A stretch of 9,490 bases of DNA from Erythrobacter sp. UBA2510 (GTDB lineage: Bacteria; Pseudomonadota; Alphaproteobacteria; Sphingomonadales; Sphingomonadaceae), in assembly GCA_002341345.1 (NCBI GenBank), contig DDNW01000114.1:1075-10564 (forward strand), given 5' to 3'. The translations under genes were made by a program, and so were the position numbers. Of the stretch, positions 1 to 7,144 are shown piece by piece; the stretch's first letter is position 1, and every line of letters begins with the position of its first letter. The notes below the pieces were generated by a model. The model did no database searches and was not told the DNA's origin. It saw only the letters and a list, made by a program, of their open reading frames with translations.

Positions 1-1400
1 TAATGCAGATGCGGGCCGGTCGAGCGGCCGGTCGAACCGACATAGCCGATGACCTGGCCGCGCCTGACGCTCTGTCCGGCGCGCACCGCGATGCGGCTCA
101 TGTGCGCGTAGCCCGTGCCGAGCCCGCCACCATGACGCAGGCGAACGAAATTGCCGTAGCCGCCATTACGTCCGGCGAATTCGACGCGCCCGTCACTCGC
201 GGCCATGATCGGCGTTCCAGAAGTGGCGCGGAAGTCCATCCCGCTATGCATGCGGCGATAGCCGAGGATCGGATGGCGGCGCATGCCATAGCGCGAGGTG
301 ATGCGGCCCGGGACCGGGGCAACCAGCCCCTCACGCTGCTCACCCGAGCCCGATGCGTCGAAATATTTGCCCTCATTGCCCCAGCGCATCATGCTTTTGG
401 TGACGCGGCCATTGCGGACGATCCCGGCGTAAAGGAGGTCGCCAACCTCGATCTCGCCGGTTTCGGCGCGCTTGTAGTCAACGATCAAATCGAACTCGTC
501 ATTCGCGCCGATTTCGCGGTTCATATCGACTTCGCGCCCCATGACGCGAAGGTATTGCTGTACCGCGCTGGGCGGTGCACCAGCGGCGCGCGCCGTGCGG
601 TAAAGGCTGTCGCCTACAGTCGCACGAACGCGTAGCGGAGTGGTATCGACCTTGATCGGCTGCGGATCGAGCACCAGGCGGCCACCCTCTCGGCGGACCG
701 CCAGTTCGAGATCGAAGCGCGCACGGAAAGCCAGTTGATCGAGCGGGCGCGGCTGCCCTTCGGCCAGGCGGCGACCAAGCGTGATGTCGACATCGGTGCC
801 CGGCTTGATCTCGTCCATGGAGACAGCAGAGGCGACCATGCCGGAAACGAGCGCGGCCTCGCCCTCGCTTACGCCAGCACGGCGCAACATGCTCTCGAAG
901 CTCGCGCCCTTGCCGATCGTGGCAACGAGATCGAGCCGCGGTCGCTCGGGCGCGCTGGCGAGCGGCACAACGGCGGCAGTGGCAGCCGCCGCGTGGCCGC
1001 TATCGGCACCCAGCGCCAGCGGGGCGATCATGTGGTTGCGAAACTCGTCGCGCACTTCAGCATCGACCGACATGGCCGGGGCCGCCTCGACCGGAGAGAA
1101 CCCGGGCCAGCCGGCCAGCGCGATGGCGGACAGGCCGACCAGCGTCGCCACACCGCGCAGCCAGCGGGGCGAGCCGATATCGCGGCCCAGATCGGTGGCC
1201 AGTTCGAAACCGCCCCATTTATCGGAAGCGCCCTCGCGCCATTCGCGCCAGCGCTCGGACAGGCTGAGCGAACGCGACAGGCGATGCGTGGTAGCGGAAG
1301 AATGGGCAGACGTCGCGGAAGCGGGCGCGGTCGAAGCAGCCGCGATGCGCGACCGCAGCCGATTGGCACCCCCGGAAGCTTCACCCCGGCGTATCAACAC
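1..1400 (-). CDS. M23 family zinc metallopeptidase (peptidoglycan endopeptidase), 3' end cut by window edge
   Basis: Predicted membrane-anchored peptidoglycan hydrolase of the LytM/M23 type, which cuts peptide cross-bridges of the cell wall in the periplasm. The visible 466 residues begin with a polar, Ser/Ala-rich cytoplasmic segment, then one hydrophobic segment at about residues 80-100. Two lower-similarity regions follow; the second (about 255-325) resembles the LysM/OapA-type domain common in these enzymes. The M23 domain starts near residue 360. The zinc ligands by family analogy are H385 and D389 (HxxxD) and H466 (last residue of HLH at 464-466); H433 is the other likely catalytic histidine. 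The catalytic set is therefore complete although the C-terminus lies outside the window. The start is GTG at 1400, set by an AGGAGG 10 bases upstream and an in-frame stop at 1440-1442; TTG at 1397 is an alternative. The gene is divergent from the helicase. The family call is secure; the substrate bond is not known. Confidence 0.93.
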   Translation of the reverse strand, partial: MLIRRGEASGGANRLRSRIAAASTAPASATSAHSSATTHRLSRSLSLSERWREWREGASDKWGGFELATDLGRDIGSPRWLRGVATLVGLSAIALAGWPGFSPVEAAPAMSVDAEVRDEFRNHMIAPLALGADSGHAAAATAAVVPLASAPERPRLDLVATIGKGASFESMLRRAGVSEGEAALVSGMVASAVSMDEIKPGTDVDITLGRRLAEGQPRPLDQLAFRARFDLELAVRREGGRLVLDPQPIKVDTTPLRVRATVGDSLYRTARAAGAPPSAVQQYLRVMGREVDMNREIGANDEFDLIVDYKRAETGEIEVGDLLYAGIVRNGRVTKSMMRWGNEGKYFDASGSGEQREGLVAPVPGRITSRYGMRRHPILGYRRMHSGMDFRATSGTPIMAASDGRVEFAGRNGGYGNFVRLRHGGGLGTGYAHMSRIAVRAGQSVRRGQVIGYVGSTGRSTGPHLH

Positions 1401-1644
1401 CCTGTCTTGTCCTCCTTGCGGCCTCAATTGGGCAGGGCCTTATTGCGGCCCGGTCCATTGCGCGATCCCCTGGCTCAGGTGCGGCAGACTTCTTGCTCTA
1501 CGTTTTACGCGGTTAAAGTAAATTCCGCGCTAACGGCGACCAGTGGAGACTCACGCGAGGTGAATCGCGCGCAATCATCGCCTTGCCCTCCCGCAAAGGA
1601 CAGTTGCGCCGGAGCCGTCATCGCTCCACATTGCCCGCATCATC
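1401..1644. promoter_or_regulatory. Divergent control region between the M23 peptidase and helicase genes
   Basis: This 244-bp spacer must hold promoters for both divergent genes. It contains an A/T-rich island at about 1503-1524 in otherwise GC-rich DNA. Inside it is a dyad TTTAC (1504-1508) and GTAAA (1518-1522) separated by 9 bases. A small GGGCC/GGCCC hairpin (1435-1451) lies in the probable leader of the M23 mRNA. I could not assign convincing -35/-10 pairs for either direction, and no small gene is evident. Confidence 0.4.
1411..1416 (-). promoter_or_regulatory. Ribosome binding site fixing the GTG start of the M23 gene
   Basis: On the minus strand a perfect AGGAGG lies 10 bases before the GTG at 1400. 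No ATG sits in frame between the upstream stop (1440-1442) and this site, so the strong site supports a GTG start. Confidence 0.75.
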
Positions 1645-4293
1645 ATGGCCCATTCCACCGACAGCAATGTTCGTGCCGTGCTCGGCCCGACCAATACCGG
1701 CAAGACGCATCTAGCCATCGAGCGGATGTGCGGCCATTCAAGCGGTGCAATCGGCTTTCCCCTGCGGTTGCTGGCGCGCGAGGTCTATGACCGGGTCTGC
1801 GCGATCAAGGGTGAAAGCCAGGTCGCCCTGATCACCGGCGAGCAACGGATCGAGCCGCCAACCGCGCGCTATCTGCTCTGTACCGTCGAGGCGATGCCGC
1901 GTTCAGCTGGCGAACGCGCCTTTGTCGCGCTGGATGAGGCGCAGCTTTGCGCAGATCGCGAACGCGGGCACATCTTCACCGACCGGTTGCTTCATGCACG
2001 CGGGCGCGAGGAAACGATGCTGCTCGGCTCGGCCACTTTGGAGCCGGTACTGCGCGAACTGGTACCCGAGGCACGGGTCGAGAGCCGTCCGCGCTTCTCC
2101 ACGCTCCGCTACGCAGGCGACGTCAAACTGTCGCGCCTGCCGCCGCGTAGCGCCGTGGTCGGCTTCTCGGTCGAGCAGGTCTATCAACTAGCCGAACTGC
2201 TGCGGCGCTTTCGTGGCGGAGCGGCGGTGGTCATGGGCGCGCTGAGTCCGGAAACGCGCAACCGGCAGGTCGAATTGTTCCAGTCAGGCGAGGTCGATTA
2301 TATCGTCGCCACCGATGCCATCGGCATGGGCCTCAATCTCGATGTCCATCACGTCGCCTTTGCCTCGCTGACCAAGTTCGACGGAACGCGTAGACGGCGA
2401 CTCACCCCGGCGGAAATGGGCCAGATCGCCGGGCGTGCCGGGCGTCACCAGACCGACGGCACCTTCGGGACGCTGGCAGGCGGAGGGCGCAGTGAACGCG
2501 CCCAGTTCACCGATGAAGAGATCCACGCGATAGAGACGCATCAGTTCGCGCCCCTGACCAAGGCCTACTGGCGCGACGCTGAGCCACGGTTCGACAATCT
2601 CGACACGCTGCTCGCCGATCTGGAGGCGCCACCCTCGCACCCGCAGCTCGCCGCCGCGCCGGAGGCAAGCGACCTCGCCGTGCTGAAGCGCCTCGCGGAA
2701 AGTGCGGAGATCCGCGACGCACTGACCTCGCCGGGGCAGGTGCGCCGGTTATGGGAAGCCTGCCAACTGCCCGATTTCCGACAGCAGGGGCCGGACATGC
2801 ATGCGCGCTTCGTGACCCGGTTGTGGCGCGACCTCAAGTCCGGCCACCTCGGCGCAGATTTCGTCGCCGCACGCATTGCAGAGCTCGACCGCAATGGCGG
2901 CGATATCGACACGCTGCAGGGGCGCCTCGCCGCGATCCGCAGCTGGGCCTATATCTGCCAGCGGCCCGACTGGGTGCTGGCGCGAGACGAAATGGCCGAG
3001 CGCGCCCGTGCAGCAGAGTCACGCCTGTCGGACAATCTGCACCAGCGGCTGACAGAGCGTTTCGTCAATCGCCGCACTTCTGTATTGCTCAAGAGCATGG
3101 GCAAGGATGCATCACTGCTGCGTGTCGAACTGGCCGGGGACGGAGGCGTTCTGGTCGAAGGTCATCGTATCGGCCATCTGGAAGGCCTGCGCTTCGTCGT
3201 CGACGAGCAGGCGGGTTCGGACGAAAAACGACTGCTATTGGCCGCGGCTGAACGCCATCTACCCGCACTGCTGGCGGCCAAGGCGGACGAACTGATCGCC
3301 GCCGAATTGGGTGAGCTCGAAATTTCGCACGGCAAGGTCATGCGCGGCGACCGCGAAATTGGTGCGCTTGTTCCCGGCAAAGCCAAGAGCCGCCCGCGTT
3401 TGGAATTGGGCGCGGAACTACGCGCGCTTGATTCGGCCATGCGTGCGCGGCTGTCCGAGGCGCTGGAGGTCTGGCTGGGAGCGCAGCTTGCCCCGCTCGC
3501 CCCCTTACGCGATATCGAAGAGGCCGCGCTCGACCCCGAGGCGGGGAGTGAGGTTCGCGCCCTGCTGCTGACGCTCGCCGACCGGAACGGCACCGTCCCG
3601 CGCGAGGCAGCAGGCCTTGCGGTGATCCCCAAGGAAAAGCGCCCCTTCATGCGCAAGCTGGGGGTGATGATCGGCGCGCTCGACGTATTCATGCCAGCGC
3701 TGCTCAAACCGGCCCCGCGCCGTGTGCTAAATGCCATCGCTGCCGACCGGAGGTCGCTCAATCCCGGCATGGAGGCCGTCATCGCAGGCGGTAAGCAGGT
3801 ACCGGCTGGCTATCGCCAGGCAGGCACGCAGGCCGTGCGCATCGACATGGCCGAAAAACTTTTTCGCGCGGCACATGACATGCGCAATCGCTGGGCGCAG
3901 GCGGCTCAAGGCCAGAGCAGCCGTGGCTTTGCCGTCGATCCGGCCCTCGCAACCTCGATGGGGCTGCTCCCTGAGAATTTCGAGGCACTGATGCGGCAGG
4001 CCGGTTTTCGCCCCGGGGAAGCAGCGCCATGGCCCGAAGGTTTTTACGGTCCGCCGTCCCCTCGCCCATGGACCTGGCGTGCGCCGCGCAAGGATCACGG
4101 ACCGGTGCAGCATGATGCACGTGCCTCGCACAAGCCGCGCAAGGGCCCAGGCAAGAGCAAGCCCGGCGGTAAGTCAGGTGACAGACGCAATGATCGCGAT
4201 GATCGCCAACGGGATCGTCAACGCGCCTCGCACCAACCCGCCACCAGCAACGCCGCCTTTGCAGGGCTCGCCGACCTGCTGGGCAAGAACTGA
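1645..4293 (+). CDS. SUV3-like superfamily 2 RNA helicase
   Basis: Predicted ATP-dependent RNA helicase of 882 residues, related to the mitochondrial degradosome helicase SUV3. Visible motifs are Walker A GPTNTGKT (14-21), motif II DEAQ (97-100), motif III GSAT (128-131), a motif V with ATDAIGMGLNL (222-232) and motif VI QIAGRAGRH (260-268). The GPTNTGKT and ATDAIGMGLNL forms are hallmarks of the SUV3 group rather than of DEAD-box or UvrB-like proteins. About 550 residues of mostly helical, less conserved sequence follow, then a Lys/Arg/Asp-rich, probably disordered tail (about 813-865) suited to RNA binding, ending in a short hydrophobic stretch. ATG 1645 is the first possible start after an in-frame stop at 1561-1563 and sits just before the Walker A strand, but no Shine-Dalgarno sequence is visible close to it. 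The S4 gene follows after 17 bp. A role in RNA turnover is inferred from the family, not shown here. Confidence 0.92.
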   Translation: MAHSTDSNVRAVLGPTNTGKTHLAIERMCGHSSGAIGFPLRLLAREVYDRVCAIKGESQVALITGEQRIEPPTARYLLCTVEAMPRSAGERAFVALDEAQLCADRERGHIFTDRLLHARGREETMLLGSATLEPVLRELVPEARVESRPRFSTLRYAGDVKLSRLPPRSAVVGFSVEQVYQLAELLRRFRGGAAVVMGALSPETRNRQVELFQSGEVDYIVATDAIGMGLNLDVHHVAFASLTKFDGTRRRRLTPAEMGQIAGRAGRHQTDGTFGTLAGGGRSERAQFTDEEIHAIETHQFAPLTKAYWRDAEPRFDNLDTLLADLEAPPSHPQLAAAPEASDLAVLKRLAESAEIRDALTSPGQVRRLWEACQLPDFRQQGPDMHARFVTRLWRDLKSGHLGADFVAARIAELDRNGGDIDTLQGRLAAIRSWAYICQRPDWVLARDEMAERARAAESRLSDNLHQRLTERFVNRRTSVLLKSMGKDASLLRVELAGDGGVLVEGHRIGHLEGLRFVVDEQAGSDEKRLLLAAAERHLPALLAAKADELIAAELGELEISHGKVMRGDREIGALVPGKAKSRPRLELGAELRALDSAMRARLSEALEVWLGAQLAPLAPLRDIEEAALDPEAGSEVRALLLTLADRNGTVPREAAGLAVIPKEKRPFMRKLGVMIGALDVFMPALLKPAPRRVLNAIAADRRSLNPGMEAVIAGGKQVPAGYRQAGTQAVRIDMAEKLFRAAHDMRNRWAQAAQGQSSRGFAVDPALATSMGLLPENFEALMRQAGFRPGEAAPWPEGFYGPPSPRPWTWRAPRKDHGPVQHDARASHKPRKGPGKSKPGGKSGDRRNDRDDRQRDRQRASHQPATSNAAFAGLADLLGKN

Positions 4294-4310
4294 CCCTGAA
4301 AGCAGGGATA

Positions 4311-4634
4311 ATGCGGATCGATCGCCTGCTGTGGTTCCTCCGCCTCGCAGGTTCTCGCAGTTATGCGCAGAAGTGGGTCTTGGCCGGGCATATTCGTCTC
4401 AATAGCCAGCGGGTCGTCAAACCCAATACCGATGTGGCAGTCGGCGATGTGCTGACCCTGCCGATGAAAACGCAGGTGAGGGTGATAGATATCCTTGCTT
4501 TACCCAGGCGACGCGGTCCGGCAGCGGAAGCGCAAGCTTGTTATCGGGTGCTTGACGCTAAGGGCGCAATGGCCATAGCAGGCGAGAAAGCGCGCAGCGA
4601 CGCGCAAGTTTGTGAAGGACAATCCCTGCCATGA
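4311..4634 (+). CDS. S4-domain RNA-binding protein (Hsp15-like)
   Basis: A 107-residue protein made mostly of one S4 RNA-binding fold. The N-terminal pattern [18 protein letters not shown] (2-19), the GHIRLN segment (26-31), GDVL (45-48) and the RRRGPAAEA motif (67-75) match the Hsp15/RNA-binding S4 family. In gammaproteobacteria Hsp15 binds 50S subunits carrying stalled nascent chains; whether the alphaproteobacterial form does the same is unproven. The start ATG lies 17 bp after the helicase stop, with a weak AGCAGGGA just upstream, and the stop overlaps the ferredoxin start (ATGA, 4631-4634). Cotranscription with the helicase and fdxA is therefore likely. The last 20 or so residues are not part of the S4 fold. 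Confidence 0.9.
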   Translation: MRIDRLLWFLRLAGSRSYAQKWVLAGHIRLNSQRVVKPNTDVAVGDVLTLPMKTQVRVIDILALPRRRGPAAEAQACYRVLDAKGAMAIAGEKARSDAQVCEGQSLP

Positions 4635-4969
4635 CCTATGTCGTCACCGACGCCTGTATCAAATGCAAATATACCGATTGCGTCGAGGTCTGCCCCGTCG
4701 ATTGCTTCTACGAGGGTGAGAACATGCTCGTCATCAACCCTTCCGAATGCATCGACTGCGGCGTGTGCGAGCCGGAATGTCCTGCCGAGGCCATTCTGCC
4801 CGATACTGAAGAGGGCACGGAGAAATGGCTGGAGATCAATACGCAGTATTCGGCCGAGTGGCCCAATATCACCGAGAAGAAGGACCCGCCCGCCGACGCC
4901 GATGATCACAAGGGCGAAGAGGGCAAGTTCGATAAGTACTTCTCTGCTGAGCCTGGCGAAGGCGATTGA
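4631..4969 (+). CDS. fdxA: Ferredoxin FdxA, 7Fe-8S type
   Basis: A 112-residue low-potential electron carrier in the cytoplasm. Nine cysteines occur at 9, 12, 17, 21, 25, 40, 43, 46 and 50, the spacing of Azotobacter vinelandii ferredoxin I. By that comparison (counting Met 1), C9, C17 and C50 bind the [3Fe-4S] cluster and C21, C40, C43 and C46 bind the [4Fe-4S] cluster, leaving C12 and C25 as non-ligands. The C-terminal half (about 60-112) is acidic, with the EWPNI segment usual for this subgroup. The start overlaps the S4-protein stop by four bases (ATGA), which points to translational coupling. No partner reductase or oxidoreductase lies in the window, so the electron donor and acceptor are unknown. 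Confidence 0.96.
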   Translation: MTYVVTDACIKCKYTDCVEVCPVDCFYEGENMLVINPSECIDCGVCEPECPAEAILPDTEEGTEKWLEINTQYSAEWPNITEKKDPPADADDHKGEEGKFDKYFSAEPGEGD

Positions 4970-5034
4970 TCTTGCAGCGGCCCTGGCGCCGCAGCCCGAT
5001 GCTCCTGCTATAGGCCAGACGGCCTAATCCCTAC

Positions 5035-5076
5035 GCGCGTTGCGTGCCAAGCAACAGCGCGCTGGTAATTTTGTTT
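5035..5076 (+). terminator. Possible intrinsic terminator after fdxA
   Basis: GCGCG (5035-5039) pairs with CGCGC (5058-5062), and TTGC (5040-5043) pairs with GCAA (5051-5054). This gives a 9-bp stem with a 3-base bulge and a 7-base loop. TGGTAATTTTGTTT follows, a broken T-tract. It is weaker than the terminator after carD, so some read-through into carD is possible. Confidence 0.4.
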
Positions 5077-5253
5077 AACTTATGCTAAATCCTTGGATCA
5101 CTGACTGAGTCTGAAAGGTTAAATCCGCAGGCTCGGCCGGAACAGGAAGGCAGGTCACCCCTTTTAGCGACAACATGGACGAAGCCGGATCGCCGACGGG
5201 TCGTGCGATCGTGTACTTCCTGTCGCTGATTTTTGGACCTGCCCGGGTAGCGA

Positions 5254-5258
5254 AAGGA
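5254..5258 (+). promoter_or_regulatory. Ribosome binding site that sets the carD start
   Basis: AAGGA lies 6 bases before ATG 5265. The upstream in-frame ATG at 5175 has no comparable site. This favours the 177-residue form of CarD over a 207-residue one. Confidence 0.65.
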
Positions 5259-5264
5259 CACCAC

Positions 5265-5798
5265 ATGGCTGCGAATGCGCCCGCCTTCGATGTTGGCGAT
5301 TACGTTGTTTACCCCAAGCACGGCGTTGGCCGTGTGATCGAGCTGCAGAGCGAAGAAATCGCCGGTATGAAGCTCGACCTTTATGTCCTCCGGTTTGAGA
5401 AAGAACGCATGACGTTGCGCGTTCCGGTCAACAAGGTGGAATCGATCGGCATGCGCAAGCTGTCCTCGGACAAAACCCTGAAAGAAGCGATGGAAACGCT
5501 CAAGGGCAAACCCAAGGTTAAGCGCACAATGTGGTCACGCCGCGCGCAGGAATATGAAGCGAAGATCAATTCGGGCGACCTGGTGTCGATTGCCGAAGTG
5601 ACCCGCGACCTGTTCCGCCCGGATGACCAACCGGAACAGAGCTATTCCGAGCGCCAGATTTTCGAGGCCGCCTCCAGCCGCCTCGCGCGCGAACTGGCCG
5701 CGATGGAAAAGACCGATGAACCCGCAGCGCTCGCGAAGATCCTCGATGTGCTGAAGGAACACGCTCCGCAATATTACGAAAGCACCGAAGACGCGTAA
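5265..5798 (+). CDS. carD: CarD-family transcription regulator
   Basis: A 177-residue RNA polymerase-binding regulator. The N-terminal RNAP-interaction domain (about 8-66) begins FDVGDYVVYPKHGVGRV, the characteristic CarD/TRCF Tudor-like signature. The helical C-terminal domain (about 70-170) carries the MWSRRAQEYEAKINSGD segment (89-105). W90 there aligns by family pattern with the tryptophan that, in mycobacterial CarD, wedges into the upstream edge of the -10 bubble and stabilises the open promoter complex. CarD acts at many promoters through polymerase rather than by sequence-specific DNA binding. The start at 5265 is chosen from AAGGA at 5254-5258 and from the usual family N-terminus. 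An extension to ATG 5175 would add 30 residues, including a hydrophobic run, and seems unlikely. A strong terminator follows 25 bp after the stop. No features suggest transfer. Confidence 0.95.
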   Translation: MAANAPAFDVGDYVVYPKHGVGRVIELQSEEIAGMKLDLYVLRFEKERMTLRVPVNKVESIGMRKLSSDKTLKEAMETLKGKPKVKRTMWSRRAQEYEAKINSGDLVSIAEVTRDLFRPDDQPEQSYSERQIFEAASSRLARELAAMEKTDEPAALAKILDVLKEHAPQYYESTEDA

Positions 5799-5822
5799 TT
5801 TCGCTTCTCTGACACTTCTTAA

Positions 5823-5860
5823 GAAGGGGCCGCCGGGAAACCGCGCGGCCCCTTTCTTTT
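5823..5860 (+). terminator. Intrinsic terminator of carD
   Basis: GGGGCCGC (5826-5833) pairs perfectly with GCGGCCCC (5845-5852) across an 11-base loop. The stem is extended by GAA pairing into the TTTCTTTT that follows (5853-5860). The short palindrome CTTCTTAAGAAG (5815-5826) overlaps its left side. Position and T-tract fit termination of the carD transcript. Confidence 0.88.
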
Positions 5861-5919
5861 GTGTCTCTTATCTCGCATCCCTGCTTTGGACCAAGGCGTG
5901 ACAGCAATCGACGAGCGTT

Positions 5920-5977
5920 CTGGCAGACCTCACTCAATTAGTGTATTAATGCACTGATACACAAGTCGAGGAGATGT
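5920..5977 (+). promoter_or_regulatory. Promoter and operator-like dyad before the DUF2807 gene
   Basis: A near-palindrome of 16 bp (5940-5955, AGTGTATTAATGCACT, 14 of 16 positions symmetric) lies in the region. It overlaps a second dyad, GTGTAT (5941-5946) and ATACAC (5957-5962). TATTAA (5944-5949) could be a -10 element, with CTGGCA (5920-5925) as a -35 at 18-bp spacing, each matching 4 of 6 consensus bases. A repressor bound here would cover the core promoter. GTGTA/TACAC half-sites recall GntR-type operators, but no regulator gene is in the window, so the binder is unknown. Confidence 0.55.
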
Positions 5978-6736
5978 ATGATGCGCTTTGACGAATTTGC
6001 CCGGACATTGGGGCAGGCTTTTGCCAGCGCGATGACCGAAAGCGGGAATTTCAGGTTTTCGGGCGATGCGCCCGGTTCGGTTACACTAGACGAACTCGAT
6101 CTGACGGGGCCGGCGCCGACCGGCCTCAAAGTGTCTCTGTCGCGCAAGGACAATGTGCGCGTTGTTCAGGGGGATGTTTTCGCAGTGACCGTTGCAGGGG
6201 ACGACACGGCAGCGGAAATGCTCCGCTTCAAGGGCGACGAGGAGGTACTCAAGGTCATCCGTCGTCACGGTACTGGCGGACCGCTCGAAATTATTGTGAC
6301 GGTGCCAGCGCTGTCATCAGTCTCCATCGCAGGTGCCGGACGGATCACAGCCGACAAACTCAGCGGCGATGCGCGGGTCGCGATTGGCGGGTCGGGCAAT
6401 GTTTGTGTCGACACGTTCGAAGGTGAAAGGCTGACCGCACGGATCGGCGGGTCGGGCCGGATCGTGATGGCCGGACATGTCGGTTCGCTGGACCTTGCGA
6501 TCGGCGGTTCGGGCAATTTCGATGCTGAACATCTCGAGGTTGAAGAGGCATCGATCCGCATCGGCGGCTCGGGATCGGTCGAGATCGCCTCCGACGGGGA
6601 GATCAAGGCGAAGATCGGCGGCTCGGGCGACATTCTTGTGCACGGCAATGCGCGCTGCTCGCTCAAAGCCAGTGGCTCAGGCAAGTTTCGCAACGTGCCG
6701 CGCGGTAAAACCGGCCCCATGGACGAGGCGGCCTGA
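5978..6736 (+). CDS. DUF2807 (GIN-domain) beta-helix protein without signal peptide
   Basis: A 252-residue protein (251 if it starts at the second ATG, 5981) with a DUF2807, putative auto-transporter-adhesin-head-like (GIN) domain. The first 110 residues include the typical strand-rich region with VSLSRKDNVRVVQGD. From residue 117 a glycine turn recurs about every 18-20 residues: IAGAG 117, IGGSG 136, 156, 175, 195 and 213, and ASGSG 231. Each is followed by a polar residue and a hydrophobic one, as expected for rungs of a right-handed beta-helix. The N-terminus (MMRFDEFARTLGQAF) has no hydrophobic signal segment, and an in-frame stop at 5939-5941 excludes a longer form; family members often carry a signal peptide. 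GAGGAG at 5968-5973 is 4 bases from the first ATG and 7 from the second, favouring the second. The lipoprotein gene follows after 75 bp on the same strand. Molecular function is unknown. Confidence 0.88.
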   Translation: MMRFDEFARTLGQAFASAMTESGNFRFSGDAPGSVTLDELDLTGPAPTGLKVSLSRKDNVRVVQGDVFAVTVAGDDTAAEMLRFKGDEEVLKVIRRHGTGGPLEIIVTVPALSSVSIAGAGRITADKLSGDARVAIGGSGNVCVDTFEGERLTARIGGSGRIVMAGHVGSLDLAIGGSGNFDAEHLEVEEASIRIGGSGSVEIASDGEIKAKIGGSGDILVHGNARCSLKASGSGKFRNVPRGKTGPMDEAA

Positions 6737-6811
6737 CGCGTAACGCTTTCTGCGTGGGCTCTTACGAGCGATGACGCGGTACCTTCAAGGGTCGCCTCGG
6801 AGCATCACCCT

Positions 6812-7144
6812 ATGCGCATAGTTGCGCTCCTTGCCCTTACCTCGTCCTGCGCCATGCTCGGCGGTTGTCTGGTCCGGACCGCCGCCGACGTCGTTACCGC
6901 GCCGGTGCGCATCGCGGGAGCCGGAGTCGATGCGGTGACCACCAGCCAGTCGGAAGCCGATGAAAATCGCGGGCGGGATATCCGGCGACGCGAGGAACAT
7001 TTGGGCGAACTCCAGTGCGATTATGATCGACTTTCCGAAAAATGCAGAGAAGGCAACGACAAGGCCTGCCGCGAGGCGGTTGAGATGCGGCGCCAAATGG
7101 ACGCGATTCTGCCGACAATCCCGCTCGGGCCAGAAGAGAACTAG
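6812..7144 (+). CDS. Small predicted lipoprotein with conserved-looking cysteines
   Basis: A 110-residue protein with a lipoprotein signal peptide: a hydrophobic run (about 3-15) and lipobox LGGC ending at C19, the predicted lipidation site. The Asp retention signal is absent (the residue after the Cys is Leu), so outer-membrane sorting is likely by the E. coli rule, which may not hold exactly here. After the CLVRTAADVVTAPVR segment, a form I recall from small sphingomonad lipoproteins (possibly DUF6726), the protein becomes charged and helical. It has three more cysteines at 69, 78 and 86 in an amphipathic stretch. GGAG (6799-6802) lies 9 bases before the ATG. The TAG stop (7142-7144) overlaps the stop of the convergent gene. 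Function is unknown. Confidence 0.82.
   Translation: MRIVALLALTSSCAMLGGCLVRTAADVVTAPVRIAGAGVDAVTTSQSEADENRGRDIRRREEHLGELQCDYDRLSEKCREGNDKACREAVEMRRQMDAILPTIPLGPEEN

Larger units (their letters stand above)
4970..5264 (+). promoter_or_regulatory. Spacer between fdxA and carD: terminator candidate, then carD promoter and leader
   Basis: The 295 bp hold several parts. A perfect 6-bp hairpin TAGGCC/GGCCTA with a 4-base loop lies at 5011-5026 but has no T-tract. A larger hairpin lies at 5035-5062. An A/T-rich stretch (about 5066-5090) follows and could be both the T-tract and the core of the carD promoter. The final 90 bp (5175-5264) are open in frame with carD from an ATG at 5175. I take them as leader because the better ribosome binding site lies at 5254-5258. 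No separate gene is supported. Confidence 0.4.

Noticed and set aside
735..1790. A 351-codon plus-strand open frame over the M23 gene
   Set aside because: It is antisense to the M23 coding frame, which has clear family motifs and a strong ribosome binding site. Its translation is Arg/Ala/Gly-rich with no recognisable domain, and it runs into the helicase in another frame. Long open antisense frames are expected in high-GC DNA.
3162..3782. A 206-codon minus-strand open frame inside the helicase gene
   Set aside because: It is a Ser/Ala/Arg-rich mirror of the helicase C-terminal region with no domain and no ribosome binding site.
5011..5026. TAGGCC/GGCCTA hairpin as the fdxA terminator
   Set aside because: The 6-bp stem is perfect but no T-tract follows. 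The hairpin at 5035-5062, followed by a T-rich run, is the better candidate.
5175..5264. ATG 5175 as the carD start
   Set aside because: It lacks a ribosome binding site and adds a sequence unlike CarD N-termini, whereas ATG 5265 has AAGGA at the right distance and the expected N-terminus.
6383..6690. Repeated GGCGG-N-TCGGG units suggesting a DNA repeat array
   Set aside because: The units recur every 54-60 bases in step with codons and encode the IGGSG turns of the beta-helix. Intervening sequence differs in each unit, so this is a protein repeat, not CRISPR or a mobile repeat.
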